From positions 1 to 41,979 of the forward strand of contig DATJXA010000088.1 in NCBI GenBank assembly GCA_035500675.1: a DNA stretch of 41,979 bases, read 5' to 3'. A model generated the notes under the pieces. It ran no database searches and was not told where the DNA came from. It saw only the letters and a program-made list of their open reading frames with translations. This stretch comes from JAGVPT01 sp035500675 (GTDB lineage Bacteria > Bacteroidota > Ignavibacteria > UBA10030 > UBA8401). A program made the translations under genes and the position numbers. This document shows positions 31,469-40,422 of this stretch, piece after piece (the stretch's first letter is position 1; the number at the start of each line of letters is the position of its first letter).

Positions 31469-32910
31469 ATACCGTTGCGGTAGTGAGACGCAACTCGATA
31501 TTCTCTTTTTTAGCATTTGGATTGCGCCTTGTGGCGAATGCAGTGCTATTTATCGGTATCGCACGGTTCTATGGAGCCACTGCGTTCGGCCAATTCTCGC
31601 TCGCGCACGTATACTTTTCTCTCATGCTGTACGTCGCTGACTTTGGCTATGACTTCTATCTTGCGACGGAGATCGGACGAGATGTTCGTTTCACTGAAGA
31701 TCTTGTCCGAAAAGTTATGCCGATGAAGATTTTGTTTTCAAGCCTTGCCGTTTTTCTCATGGTCGTATTTGCCCTTCTGGCTCAACCGGCAGGTGAAACA
31801 CGATCGCTCATGATTGTTTTGGCAATAGGAATTCCAGCAAACACACTCATGACCCACGCTGCTGCAATATTCAGGGGGAATCAAGATGTGTTGCCTGAAG
31901 CTCGCATAGCTTTTTCTCAGAATGCACTCCTGTTGGTTTTCCTTGTCATCATTGCAATCCTTGGACTTCCTCTGCTCGCCGTCGCTGGAGTATTTGTATT
32001 GAGCAAAGTCTATGGGTTTGTCAATTTATGGAGGATCGCCCGCAAACGTTTTCCATCACTACGATGGACTTTTTTTCCCAAGGATGCACAGGAAGTTCGC
32101 GCATTAATGGGGGTTGGCGTCAATTTCGGTTTCAATCTTCTTTTCGGCGCGTTGTATTTCCAGCTTGACACTATTCTTCTTGACCATTTAAAAGGCCAGG
32201 AATCGGTCGGACTTTATCAAGCGGTCATGAAGCTTACGGCCCTCGTTTTAGTCCTTAACGAAGTTGCGATTGCGGCCGTGATCCCTGTTCTTGCACAGGC
32301 ATTCGGTATCGAAGCTGGCCGGTGGGCCAAAATTGGCAAAGTTGTCTTCAAGAGCCTTCATCTCATCGGAGGCTTTTTTGGCCTATTGTTTTTTCTTTGT
32401 GCAAAAGATATTCTCGCTTTTGTGTACAGCAAGAGAGAATTTCTGCAAGCGGCCGATGTTATGCGTATTTTTGGTGTAATTCTTCTCGTTCGGTTTGGGA
32501 TGGAAACATATGCAATGATGTTGACTACGGCGAATAAACAGCGTCACAGAATGGTTGTGGTTATCTTTGCGACACTCGTCAATCTGCTTGCAAACCTGTT
32601 GGCGATTCCCCGGTTCGGTATTATAGGGGCTGCCTGGGTTTCTTTAGGAACGAATATGTTGATCGCTCTGATTTATTTCGGGCTTGTGTCTATTCATATG
32701 GGGAAGTGGTTTCCTCTCATCGATTTAGGGCAAGTGTTGATCTTTGTCGGGTTCATTCTTACTGCAGGAATTTTTCTACACTGCGGTATAACTTCATTGA
32801 CGATCGTGCTTCCGTTTGCCATCGCGCTTACCGCTGTATTAACGTATGTAGGTTTTTCAAAACAAGAACATGAACTTGTTTCCATGTTCCTCCGCTTGAG
32901 AACCTCCTAA
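31465..32910 (+). CDS. Wzx-type lipid-linked oligosaccharide flippase
   Basis: The 481-residue protein is hydrophobic throughout, with about 12-14 predicted helices, and follows the MATE/polysaccharide-synthase pattern. The start RNSIFSFLAFGLRLVANAVL and GATAFGQFSLAHVYFSLM match the N-terminus of PST-family flippases. FGALYFQLDTILLDHLKGQESVGLYQAVMKL is the typical middle loop and helix (quoted regions at 32148-32232). It should flip the undecaprenyl-linked repeat unit across the inner membrane. Translation starts at a GTG that overlaps the wzz stop by four bases. From here to about 36193 the DNA looks richer in A and T than the flanks, as is common in the variable core of such clusters. Confidence 0.88.
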   Translation: MNTVAVVRRNSIFSFLAFGLRLVANAVLFIGIARFYGATAFGQFSLAHVYFSLMLYVADFGYDFYLATEIGRDVRFTEDLVRKVMPMKILFSSLAVFLMVVFALLAQPAGETRSLMIVLAIGIPANTLMTHAAAIFRGNQDVLPEARIAFSQNALLLVFLVIIAILGLPLLAVAGVFVLSKVYGFVNLWRIARKRFPSLRWTFFPKDAQEVRALMGVGVNFGFNLLFGALYFQLDTILLDHLKGQESVGLYQAVMKLTALVLVLNEVAIAAVIPVLAQAFGIEAGRWAKIGKVVFKSLHLIGGFFGLLFFLCAKDILAFVYSKREFLQAADVMRIFGVILLVRFGMETYAMMLTTANKQRHRMVVVIFATLVNLLANLLAIPRFGIIGAAWVSLGTNMLIALIYFGLVSIHMGKWFPLIDLGQVLIFVGFILTAGIFLHCGITSLTIVLPFAIALTAVLTYVGFSKQEHELVSMFLRLRTS

Positions 32911-32912
32911 AG

Positions 32913-33908
32913 ATGAGCGAGAAAATTTTCATGGAAGGTAGCCAACGACAAGATGTGGTCCAGCTTCTCCCTGTAGTGATGGTTGGAATTATCAATTACA
33001 ATAGAATAACTGAATTGACCGAATGCGTTCAGAGTATTCTTAAATGCACATATCCACGTGTTGAGATCTTGATTCTGGACAGCGGATCTACGGATGATTC
33101 TGTGGTCCGAATTAGAGAAACGTTTCCCGCCATTCGTTTGATCTGTTTGGATAAGAACCCCGGGCCTGCAGGTGCAAGGAATGTTATCTTTGGAATCGCT
33201 CGTGAGAAACGCCCAGATTATTTACTGATGATCGATAACGACACTGTTGTCGAGCCGGATTTTCTTGAGCCCATGGTCAATGCTATGGAGCAGCAAAAAA
33301 GCGTTGCAGCAGCAGGAGGTACTATCCTCGAACACGAACATCCCAATAAGATTTGGTTTGGAGGAGGACGCCTCGTCCCTCTTCGTGCATTGGCTGTTCA
33401 TGAAAAGAAGGGGATGATCTTTGACCGCATGCATTCGCATTCCATTAGGGAAGTATCGTTCATTACCTCGTGCCTAATTATGTTTCGAGGGTCTCTGTTG
33501 AGCCGCATCGGATGGCAAGACGAACGTTTCTTTCCACGTCTTGAAGATATCGAGCATGCTGCACGAATGCATAAGATGGGATTTAAGCAAATATACGTTC
33601 CGTCATCAGTGATATATCACAAAGTCGCCGGCGAAGAGGAGAGCACATTTAAGTTGTATTATGGAGTTCGGAATCGCCTGCTTCTTGCTAAAGTGGGATT
33701 TGGCGGTTTCGCTGGAATTGTTGCGACAATGTATTTCCTTGTAGTTATCGGTGTGAAACTTATTGTTTGGAAAGTCCTGCGGCCAGATTTTTTTGTTGCT
33801 GCAAAAGCCGGTCTTGAAGATTATTTCAGAGGGAATCTCGGAGAGGGTCGAGGAATGACGCTGTTTGCTGATGCGAGGATTCGCTCATCTGCAAACATTG
33901 CTCATTAG
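32913..33908 (+). CDS. GT2 family glycosyltransferase, rhamnosyltransferase-like
   Basis: The 331-residue protein has a GT-A fold. VVMVGIINYNRITELTEC opens the domain, then ILDSGSTDDS, NPGPAGARN (nucleotide and acceptor loop), the DxD-type LLMIDNDTVVEPDFLEP (about residue 110), and the general-base segment PRLEDIEHAARMHKMG. A hydrophobic helix near the C-terminus (IVATMYFLVVIGVKLIVW) tethers it to the membrane. It should add one sugar to the lipid-linked repeat unit; the donor cannot be read from sequence. It starts two bases after the flippase stop. Confidence 0.88.
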   Translation: MSEKIFMEGSQRQDVVQLLPVVMVGIINYNRITELTECVQSILKCTYPRVEILILDSGSTDDSVVRIRETFPAIRLICLDKNPGPAGARNVIFGIAREKRPDYLLMIDNDTVVEPDFLEPMVNAMEQQKSVAAAGGTILEHEHPNKIWFGGGRLVPLRALAVHEKKGMIFDRMHSHSIREVSFITSCLIMFRGSLLSRIGWQDERFFPRLEDIEHAARMHKMGFKQIYVPSSVIYHKVAGEEESTFKLYYGVRNRLLLAKVGFGGFAGIVATMYFLVVIGVKLIVWKVLRPDFFVAAKAGLEDYFRGNLGEGRGMTLFADARIRSSANIAH

Positions 33909-33954
33909 GCTGCAAAGAAGATTCGCCGTTTCCGGAATAAGAGGAGAATTGGTA

Positions 33955-35232
33955 GTGAGCTGGGTTTCAGTTACATGTTTTTCCATTTGCCTCTTGCTGG
34001 CGGGCAGCGCATTGTTGCGCCGCGCCGACATTTTCGCTCCGTATCGAGTATTTGGAGTCATCTGGTCTTTTGCGATCGGACTTTCAGACCTTAAACTCAG
34101 TTTCTTCCAGCGTGAATGGTCTACGTATTCATGGATTGTTCTTGTGACTGGGGTATGTTCGATGATGTTAGGATTTTTTATTGTGTCAGTCATTTTTTTA
34201 GATCGACCAATGTTATCTTTAAGTGAGTCGCGGCGAAGGATTCTTGAAAAGCGAATCGACGAAAGAAGTCTCTTCAGAATTATTATGATTTTTTCGTCGT
34301 TATATGTATTTGCGATGGCGATCGAAGTGGCGTTCGCCGGCGGGTTTCCCGCTTTTTCCGGAAGGCCCGATAAGGCGAGAGTCGATTTTGGCGTATTTGG
34401 GCTTCACCTTTTTGTCACGAATATGCCTGCCATCCTCCTTTTATGTACTCAATATCTCGTTTTTTTTTGGAGAGAAAGTGCGGGAAGGCGTAGAAATCTT
34501 GTCGTTGCATCCTATATCATTGTGTTCTTGACCTTTTCTCTCCTGCTTCAAAGGTTTTCATTTGTCATGTGGATCATTCCGACACTGTGTTTTGTTTATT
34601 ACGCTACGGACTTGTTTAAATTAAGGCATTTGGCTCTGACAGTGTTAGGTTTTTTTGGATTTCTGCAAATTATACGTTCAATTCGAGCAGTAGGCTATGT
34701 TGAGTACTACGTCTACGCAATCTCGCATATGCGATATACGAAGGCATACGCGGTGTTCACCGAACCGTATATGTATATTGTGATGAACCTTGAAAATTTT
34801 GCTCGATCGGTTGATCAGTGGACATCCTATACATATGGCTATTTCACGTTTGACTTTCTTATGGCGATGACTGGCCTCAAGCATCCCATCGCAAAGGAAT
34901 TTGGACTTGTCGAGCGACCATTTCTTATCAGCGCCTATAATACTTTTTCGTTCTTGATGCCTTTTTATCAGGATTTTGGATTCATCGGTGTGGCATTTAT
35001 TCCTTTATTCATAGGGATTATATTTGGATATTTCTATCAATCGATGAGAAGGCAGCCAACATTGGGCAATATTACAATGTACTCGTTTGCCGTTTCAGCG
35101 CTCGTCCTTTCATTTTTCGTACATGAACTTGGAACGCTTTTTACATTTATGAATATTTGTCTTTTGGTTTTTGTCCATTATGTGTTGTTGCCCGCCGGAC
35201 GAAGGGACCAAGTCCATGCAAGAACTTATTGA
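33955..35232 (+). CDS. Putative O-antigen/oligosaccharide repeat polymerase (Wzy-like)
   Basis: I choose GTG 33955 because GAGGAG at 33941-33946 lies eight bases before it and it begins after the previous stop. It gives 425 residues that open directly with a membrane helix (VSVTCFSICLLLAGSALL). In-frame TTG 33865 and ATG 33871 would overlap the upstream gene by about 40 bases. There are about ten to twelve predicted transmembrane helices and a larger central loop (about residues 230-330, rich in Tyr, with SHMRYTKAYAVF and the DQWTSYTYGYFTFDFLMAM stretch). Wzy proteins share little sequence, so this call rests on topology, size and its place between flippase and glycosyltransferases. Confidence 0.72.
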   Translation: MSWVSVTCFSICLLLAGSALLRRADIFAPYRVFGVIWSFAIGLSDLKLSFFQREWSTYSWIVLVTGVCSMMLGFFIVSVIFLDRPMLSLSESRRRILEKRIDERSLFRIIMIFSSLYVFAMAIEVAFAGGFPAFSGRPDKARVDFGVFGLHLFVTNMPAILLLCTQYLVFFWRESAGRRRNLVVASYIIVFLTFSLLLQRFSFVMWIIPTLCFVYYATDLFKLRHLALTVLGFFGFLQIIRSIRAVGYVEYYVYAISHMRYTKAYAVFTEPYMYIVMNLENFARSVDQWTSYTYGYFTFDFLMAMTGLKHPIAKEFGLVERPFLISAYNTFSFLMPFYQDFGFIGVAFIPLFIGIIFGYFYQSMRRQPTLGNITMYSFAVSALVLSFFVHELGTLFTFMNICLLVFVHYVLLPAGRRDQVHARTY

Positions 35233-36193
35233 TATGACTCACACATCGCAAAAGAGGTCAGAAAAGGAACCATCGCCTTCCGCATCCCATTTCGTAGCAA
35301 TTGTCGTCCTCAATTGGAATGGTTTTCACGATACTGTCGAATGCGTTCGCTCGCTATTGCAGATTTCTTACGATCGCTTCGAGATCATTATCGTTGACAA
35401 CGCATCGACCGATGGTAGTCCTGACAAACTCGAGCATCTCTTTCCAAAGATTGTTGTGCTGCGACGGCAAACAAACGGCGGATACGCAGCAGGAAACAAT
35501 GATGGCATTCGATTTGCCCTTCGTCTTGGGGCTGACTTCATCCTTCTCATCAACAACGATGTCGTTGTTGACAAAAACTTTCTTGAGCCGCTCGTTGACA
35601 TTTTGGATAAAAAAGAGGACGTAGGTGTTGTGACGTGCAAGGCGTTCTTTGCTGGACAAGGAACGCTAACGTATTGCACCGCTGGGAGATTCAGTAACTT
35701 CCGTTGTTCCGGTGCCCCGCTTCCGAAGAGATTAGAAGATACAGAGTCCGAAGTTACATATATTTCAGGATGTATTTTGCTTATCCGTAAAGAAGTGTTT
35801 CACAAAGTTGGATTCTTAGAGGAAAAATTTTTTATGTACTTTGAAGATATGGAGTTTTCCAATCGTGTGAGAAGGGTCTTTAAACTTTATTATACCCCGT
35901 CGGGGGTTGTGTTTCACAAGAGCGGTGGCGGCACCAGCTGGCAGAATTTCAACGAACTCTATCTATATTACAATATGCGTAATCGGTTTTTAGCATTTCA
36001 GGAAGAAGGATGGCTTCGCCGTGGGTATGTTCTTGCGTTTAGCATTGTTTTGGCAACTGCAAAGTCCATCTCGATTCTTTATTTTATTCTTCTCGGGAAA
36101 AGTATAAATAGTTCTCTCAGACGAATTCGGTCGGTATGGGAAGGTGTTATAGACGGTTGCGCAGGTGTGGTGGGAAAAGCGATAAAAGTGTGA
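35216..36193 (+). CDS. GT2 family glycosyltransferase
   Basis: I use ATG 35216 with AAGGGA at 35202-35207, giving 325 residues and a 17-base overlap with the Wzy-like gene; ATG 35234, just after the stop, is the alternative. The GT-A domain shows FVAIVVLNWNGFHDTVECVR, IIVDNASTDGSPDKL, NGGYAAGNNDG, the DxD-type FILLINNDVVVD and the base segment MYFEDMEFSNRVRR. A C-terminal hydrophobic stretch (AFSIVLATAKSISILYFILL) suggests membrane attachment. The family includes WbbL-like rhamnosyltransferases, but substrate is not certain. After its stop, 111 bases separate it from the methyltransferase. Confidence 0.88.
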   Translation: MQELIDMTHTSQKRSEKEPSPSASHFVAIVVLNWNGFHDTVECVRSLLQISYDRFEIIIVDNASTDGSPDKLEHLFPKIVVLRRQTNGGYAAGNNDGIRFALRLGADFILLINNDVVVDKNFLEPLVDILDKKEDVGVVTCKAFFAGQGTLTYCTAGRFSNFRCSGAPLPKRLEDTESEVTYISGCILLIRKEVFHKVGFLEEKFFMYFEDMEFSNRVRRVFKLYYTPSGVVFHKSGGGTSWQNFNELYLYYNMRNRFLAFQEEGWLRRGYVLAFSIVLATAKSISILYFILLGKSINSSLRRIRSVWEGVIDGCAGVVGKAIKV

Positions 36194-36304
36194 TTGGCAT
36201 ATTTAGTTGTGGCATGGGGTCTATAAACCATAGCGGAGAGGTATCGTATCACGGTAGCCGTGAGTGAACCTTCTCGGAATTTGTAGTCATGCATAAGGAG
36301 CGAT

Positions 36305-37093
36305 ATGGATTTTTCTCGACAACATGAAAAGAAGGCACTCACGGGGGAACTGGCTTCCCGCCACAAAGTTGAAGAAGAATTTCACGATACCAAAGCTCGC
36401 GACGGGGTACATGATTTTTATGAATATGGAGCTCTATCGCTTGCCGATTCGTTTCTTTTCTCATCGTTAGGCAATTTGCGAGGCAAAAGATTATTGGAAA
36501 TTGGATGCGGCGATGGTGAGGCAACGGTTCGCTTCGCAAAGGCCGGAGCGTTTATCACTGCAATAGACATCTCGGGAGGGATGGTAGAATTAACGAAGAA
36601 AAAAGTGCACGAAGCGGACTTAGATGCAAACGTCGTCGCACGTCAGATGGGGGGGGAAGATTTGGATCTGGAGCAAGGCTATTTCGATATCGTGTATGGC
36701 CATTCGATTCTTCACCATTTGAACCTTGATATTGCCACGCCCAAAATTGCGCGTGCACTTAAGAAGGGTGGAACTGCGGCATTTCTGGAACCGCTTGACT
36801 ATAACCCCATCCTTGCCTTCTTTAGATTGCTCACCCCCCACAGGCGAACGCCGACTGAAAAGCCACTTAAATTCAGCCAGTTCAAAAGCATGGCTCAACA
36901 ATTTTCCAACTGGGAGCATAAGGAATTCTACTTATTTTCTCTGGGTGCTTTTTTCTGGTATTATGTCATTCGAAATAGGTCGCTCTTCCAACTTACTCTA
37001 AGAACATTGGCGGGTTTTGATCGTTTGGTATTCAAAATGATTCCTTATTTCCGCAAGTACGCGTGGGTCACTGTGGTTCGTTATATCCGATGA
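36305..37093 (+). CDS. Class I SAM-dependent methyltransferase
   Basis: The 262-residue protein carries the SAM-binding glycine loop LLEIGCGDGEATVRFA (motif I, about residue 60), ITAIDISGGMVELT (motif II acidic residue) and FDIVYGHSILHHL (motif IV). A good ribosome site AAGGAG (36295-36300) precedes the ATG. The C-terminal third has aromatic hydrophobic stretches (YLFSLGAFFWYYVI), so it may touch the membrane. In this setting it probably methylates a sugar of the glycan or its lipid-linked intermediate. Its stop overlaps the next start (ATGA at 37090), so it belongs to the same operon. The 111 bases before it hold a small six-base hairpin and no convincing promoter. Confidence 0.87.
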   Translation: MDFSRQHEKKALTGELASRHKVEEEFHDTKARDGVHDFYEYGALSLADSFLFSSLGNLRGKRLLEIGCGDGEATVRFAKAGAFITAIDISGGMVELTKKKVHEADLDANVVARQMGGEDLDLEQGYFDIVYGHSILHHLNLDIATPKIARALKKGGTAAFLEPLDYNPILAFFRLLTPHRRTPTEKPLKFSQFKSMAQQFSNWEHKEFYLFSLGAFFWYYVIRNRSLFQLTLRTLAGFDRLVFKMIPYFRKYAWVTVVRYIR

Positions 37094-38289
37094 AAATTCT
37101 TTTTCTCACTTCGCGATTTCCATATCCGCCGCATCGCGGTGATAAACTGAAAATTTTCAACTTAATTAAGCAGTTGTCGAGCCGCGGACATGAGATTACG
37201 CTGATCTCGTTTGTCGCGTCAAAAGAAGAAGCTGAACTACGGAAAGCTCTTGCCGAATACTGCATTGATGTGCAGATCGTCCGGCTTCATCCGATCCACT
37301 CCTTTCTAAACTGCGCCTTAAATATTTTTTCTTCATTGCCGTTTCAAGTATCGTACTTCAAGATGAAGGAGATGCATCGGACGATTTTCAAAGCACTCAA
37401 GGACGGGCATTTTGATATTGTGCATGTTCATCTGGTGCGGATGGCACAATACGGCGAGGCTCTTGTCGGTGTTCCGCGCGTATTAGACTTGACGGATGCC
37501 GGCTCTCTATACCTTGAGCGTTTTCTTGGAATGACGAACAACCCGTTAATGAAATTGTTCTTGAGAACGGAGCTAAAAAGGTTGCGAAGATACGAGAAAA
37601 TTCTCGATCGCTTTGAGATATCGCTGGTTTGCTCTAGAATCGATCAGGAAGTTTTGCAACACCACGCGCCTACGGCAACCATCAACTTGCTTAGCAATGG
37701 CATCGACCTCAAGTATTTCTCGCCGAACGGCGGGATAAGCGCTCTGCCCGGACGCATCATCCTTACCGGCAATATGTCGTATTATCCGAATATAGACGGA
37801 GCGCTCTTTTTCGTAAGAGAGGTTTTGCCGAAAATTAAGAGGTTGGTCAACGACGCGAAGTTGCACATTGTGGGTCAAAACCCGTCTTTCGCGCTCAGAA
37901 AGCTCAACAACGATGATGTCGTCGTTACGGGCTTTGTCCCAGATATTAAGGCCGAATATCTGCAAAGCGCCGTATCGATTGCTCCGATACGCTTTGGTGC
38001 CGGAACGCTGAACAAGATCCTTGAACCGATGGCGCTGGGTATTCCTGTCGTTGCGACGTCGATTGCCTCAGAAGGGCTACCGGTCGAAAATGGTAGAGAT
38101 ATTCTTGTTGCTGATTCACCCGAGGATTTTGCAAATTCTGTTGTGAGAATTTTGCGGGAAGATTCCACGCGGCGAATGCTTAGTGCCAACGCCCAATCCA
38201 TTGTGCGGAAGCTATACGATTGGACGAATATTGCTGCTCAGCTTGAGGGAATGTATCTCCAAGCACAATCGATGTCTGACAAGCCATGA
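37090..38289 (+). CDS. GT4-type glycosyltransferase (PEP-CTERM/EpsH1-associated type)
   Basis: I use ATG 37090, overlapping the methyltransferase stop (ATGA), giving 399 residues; the nine-codon longer frame lies inside the upstream gene. The N-terminus MKILFLTSRFPYPPHRGDKLK, with HEITLISFV and FDIVHVHLVRMAQY, matches the sugar transferases listed as TIGR03087. The C-terminal Rossmann half has NGIDLKYFSPN, RIILTGNMSYYPNIDGALFF, VVTGFVPDIKAEYLQ and the donor-binding IRFGAGTLNKILEPMALG, where E is the family catalytic Glu. It is a retaining GT-B enzyme that should add one sugar to the repeat unit. Its stop overlaps the next start. Confidence 0.9.
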   Translation: MKILFLTSRFPYPPHRGDKLKIFNLIKQLSSRGHEITLISFVASKEEAELRKALAEYCIDVQIVRLHPIHSFLNCALNIFSSLPFQVSYFKMKEMHRTIFKALKDGHFDIVHVHLVRMAQYGEALVGVPRVLDLTDAGSLYLERFLGMTNNPLMKLFLRTELKRLRRYEKILDRFEISLVCSRIDQEVLQHHAPTATINLLSNGIDLKYFSPNGGISALPGRIILTGNMSYYPNIDGALFFVREVLPKIKRLVNDAKLHIVGQNPSFALRKLNNDDVVVTGFVPDIKAEYLQSAVSIAPIRFGAGTLNKILEPMALGIPVVATSIASEGLPVENGRDILVADSPEDFANSVVRILREDSTRRMLSANAQSIVRKLYDWTNIAAQLEGMYLQAQSMSDKP

Positions 38290-39680
38290 GAAAGAACGTT
38301 GATGTAAAAAATATCGCCCTCGATTTTCTCGCGATCAATTTTGCATGGTTTGTGTATTATCTCTTCCGCGTCCGCAGCGGTATTGTCGCCTCCAGTCTCG
38401 AGCCCGACCTCTGGATGCCAATGTTTCTCGTGTGGGTTTACTGGCTGCTTGTCTTTTCTTTTTTTGGCCTTTACAAACCGTGGCATGCCGCTTCGCGTAC
38501 TGACGAAGTTACTACGCTCATCAAGGCGATTAGCGCTGGATGCATCGTTTTATTTTTTATCATCTTCATCGATGACGCGAGCCTCAACACCCAAAGCAAC
38601 GAACGAATGCTGATCTTTGCTTATTGGGGAATCATGGTCGCGACGACAGGAACCGGAAGAATATTATACCGTACCGTCCGTCGCCGGTTGCTGGTGGCCG
38701 GCGTCGGTTTACGCAACGCTCTTATTGTCGGATGGAATGCAAAGGCGCGAGATCTCCTCGACCGAGTTCTGCTTCACCCGGCACTCGGGTATCACGTTGT
38801 CGGCTTTGTCAAACTCGACAAAAGGAAAACCGGCACAGAATATAAAGGGATGCGTTTGCTCGGCAGCACGGAAGATATTCCTTCGTTGATCGATCGCTAC
38901 TCGGTGAGAGATATTCTCATCGCATTAGAGTCGTCCGATCATGACAAACTTCTTGACGTTATTTCGCATTGCAACAGTCATGACGTGAGTCTCAAAATCC
39001 TGCCCGACATGTACGACATCATCAGCGGTCAGGCCAGGACGAATCAGATCTACGGCTTTCCGTTGATCGAGATCATGCCTGAAATCATGCAGCCGTGGGA
39101 ACAAAGCATGAAACGTTTGACGGACGTTGTTGTCTCACTTATTGTACTCGCCCTTACCTCGCCTCTATGGATCGTGATTGCGGCCGCAATCAAAATTGAC
39201 ACGCCTGGCCCTGTTGTCTACAGTCAGGAACGGGTGGGAAAAGATGGAAAAGTTTTTAAAATGTACAAGTTCAGGTCGATGCGCGCCGATGCTGAAAAAG
39301 ACTCCGGGCCGGTGTGGGCGCCGCAGCATGATTCCCGCGTCACTAAAGTCGGACGATTCCTGCGAAACACAAGGCTGGATGAGATCCCCCAATTCGTCAA
39401 CGTCCTCGACGGAGATATGAGCCTTGTCGGTCCCAGGCCTGAACGCCCTTTTTTTGTAGACAAACTCTCCAAAGAAATTCCGCTGTATCATCGCCGGCTT
39501 AAAGTGAGGCCCGGCATTACCGGATGGGCACAGATTAAGCAAGGGTACGATCGCTCGATAGAGGATGTAAAGTCAAAAGTGCGTTACGACTTGTTCTACA
39601 TCGAGAATATGTCGTTTCGGATGGATCTCAAGATCTTGCTGTTTACGCTCTATATAATGTTGATGGGCAAAGGCCACTAA
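38286..39680 (+). CDS. Polyprenyl-phosphate hexose-1-phosphate transferase (WbaP/WcaJ type)
   Basis: The 464-residue protein has the full layout of this family. Four hydrophobic segments lie within residues 1-130, a Rossmann-like CoA_binding_3 domain spans about 140-260 (NALIVGWNAKARDLLDRVL), and a fifth hydrophobic segment (VVVSLIVLALTSPLWIVIA) leads into the bacterial sugar transferase domain. Catalytic-domain motifs are KMYKFRSMRADA, LRNTRLDEIPQFVNVLDGDM, SLVGPRPERP and RPGITGWAQI. It starts repeat-unit assembly by moving hexose-1-phosphate to undecaprenyl phosphate. It starts in the previous gene's stop (ATGA). Glucose or galactose are the usual substrates, not decided by sequence. Confidence 0.93.
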   Translation: MRKNVDVKNIALDFLAINFAWFVYYLFRVRSGIVASSLEPDLWMPMFLVWVYWLLVFSFFGLYKPWHAASRTDEVTTLIKAISAGCIVLFFIIFIDDASLNTQSNERMLIFAYWGIMVATTGTGRILYRTVRRRLLVAGVGLRNALIVGWNAKARDLLDRVLLHPALGYHVVGFVKLDKRKTGTEYKGMRLLGSTEDIPSLIDRYSVRDILIALESSDHDKLLDVISHCNSHDVSLKILPDMYDIISGQARTNQIYGFPLIEIMPEIMQPWEQSMKRLTDVVVSLIVLALTSPLWIVIAAAIKIDTPGPVVYSQERVGKDGKVFKMYKFRSMRADAEKDSGPVWAPQHDSRVTKVGRFLRNTRLDEIPQFVNVLDGDMSLVGPRPERPFFVDKLSKEIPLYHRRLKVRPGITGWAQIKQGYDRSIEDVKSKVRYDLFYIENMSFRMDLKILLFTLYIMLMGKGH

Positions 39681-39696
39681 AGAAGAACGATATTCT

Positions 39697-40413
39697 ATGC
39701 CCAAAGCGCTCGTCATAACGCCGACATACAACGAAGCAGTCAACCTTCCGAAATTGATCCCCAAGGTTCTGCATCAATCGACCGACCTCGAGATCCTCAT
39801 CGTTGACGATAATTCCCCGGATGGGACTGCGGCGATCGTCAAGAATATGCAACAGACCAACCCGCGAGTTCACCTTATCGAGCGGCCGCACAAAATGGGG
39901 CTCGGGACGGCATACGTCGCCGGGTTCAAGTTCGCGATCGAGCACCAGTACGATTACGTGTTTGAAATGGACGCCGATTTTTCTCACAACCCCAAAGAGC
40001 TGCTGAATTTTCTCGTGAAGATGCAAGAGTACGATTTGGTCATCGGGTCGCGATATATTCGAGGCGTGAGCGTTGTGTATTGGCCATTCCGAAGACTCCT
40101 CCTCAGCTATTTTGCTAACCTTTATACTCGCATAGTTACCGGATTGCCGGTCAAGGATGCCACCGGCGGCTTCAAATGCTACCGGCGTGCCGTTCTTGAA
40201 AATATCAACCTCGATGAAATTCGTTCGAACGGCTACGCATTCCAGATTGAAATGAGCTACAAAGCGTGGAAGAAGGGATTCCGTCTCTGCGAAATCCCTA
40301 TCATCTTCGTGGATCGAGATCAAGGGGTATCGAAAATGTCGCAAGGCATTGTGTACGAAGCTGCTTTTCTAGTGTGGAAGCTCAAGCTGCGAAGCTTTTT
40401 TAATTTGTTGTAA
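39697..40413 (+). CDS. Polyprenol-phosphate mannosyltransferase-like GT2
   Basis: The 238-residue protein matches DPM1-type synthases that lack membrane helices. It has ALVITPTYNEAVNLPKLI, ILIVDDNSPDGTAAIV, RPHKMGLGTAYVAGF, the DxD motif in FEMDADFSHNPKEL, VIGSRYIRGVSV, DATGGFKCYRR and GYAFQIEMSYKAWKKGF. These enzymes transfer a sugar, usually mannose from GDP-mannose, to a polyprenyl phosphate, giving a lipid donor for periplasmic glycosylation of proteins or glycans. In this cluster it may make such a donor for modification of the polymer or of exported proteins. No GT-C partner is seen. It sits 16 bases after the priming transferase. Confidence 0.9.
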   Translation: MPKALVITPTYNEAVNLPKLIPKVLHQSTDLEILIVDDNSPDGTAAIVKNMQQTNPRVHLIERPHKMGLGTAYVAGFKFAIEHQYDYVFEMDADFSHNPKELLNFLVKMQEYDLVIGSRYIRGVSVVYWPFRRLLLSYFANLYTRIVTGLPVKDATGGFKCYRRAVLENINLDEIRSNGYAFQIEMSYKAWKKGFRLCEIPIIFVDRDQGVSKMSQGIVYEAAFLVWKLKLRSFFNLL

Positions 40414-40422
40414 CCTCGCCTC

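Noticed and set aside
36249..36263. Hairpin TCACGG/CCGTGA ahead of the methyltransferase gene
   Set aside because: Six pairs with a three-base loop and no T-run; such structures occur by chance, and no promoter of proper spacing accompanies it.
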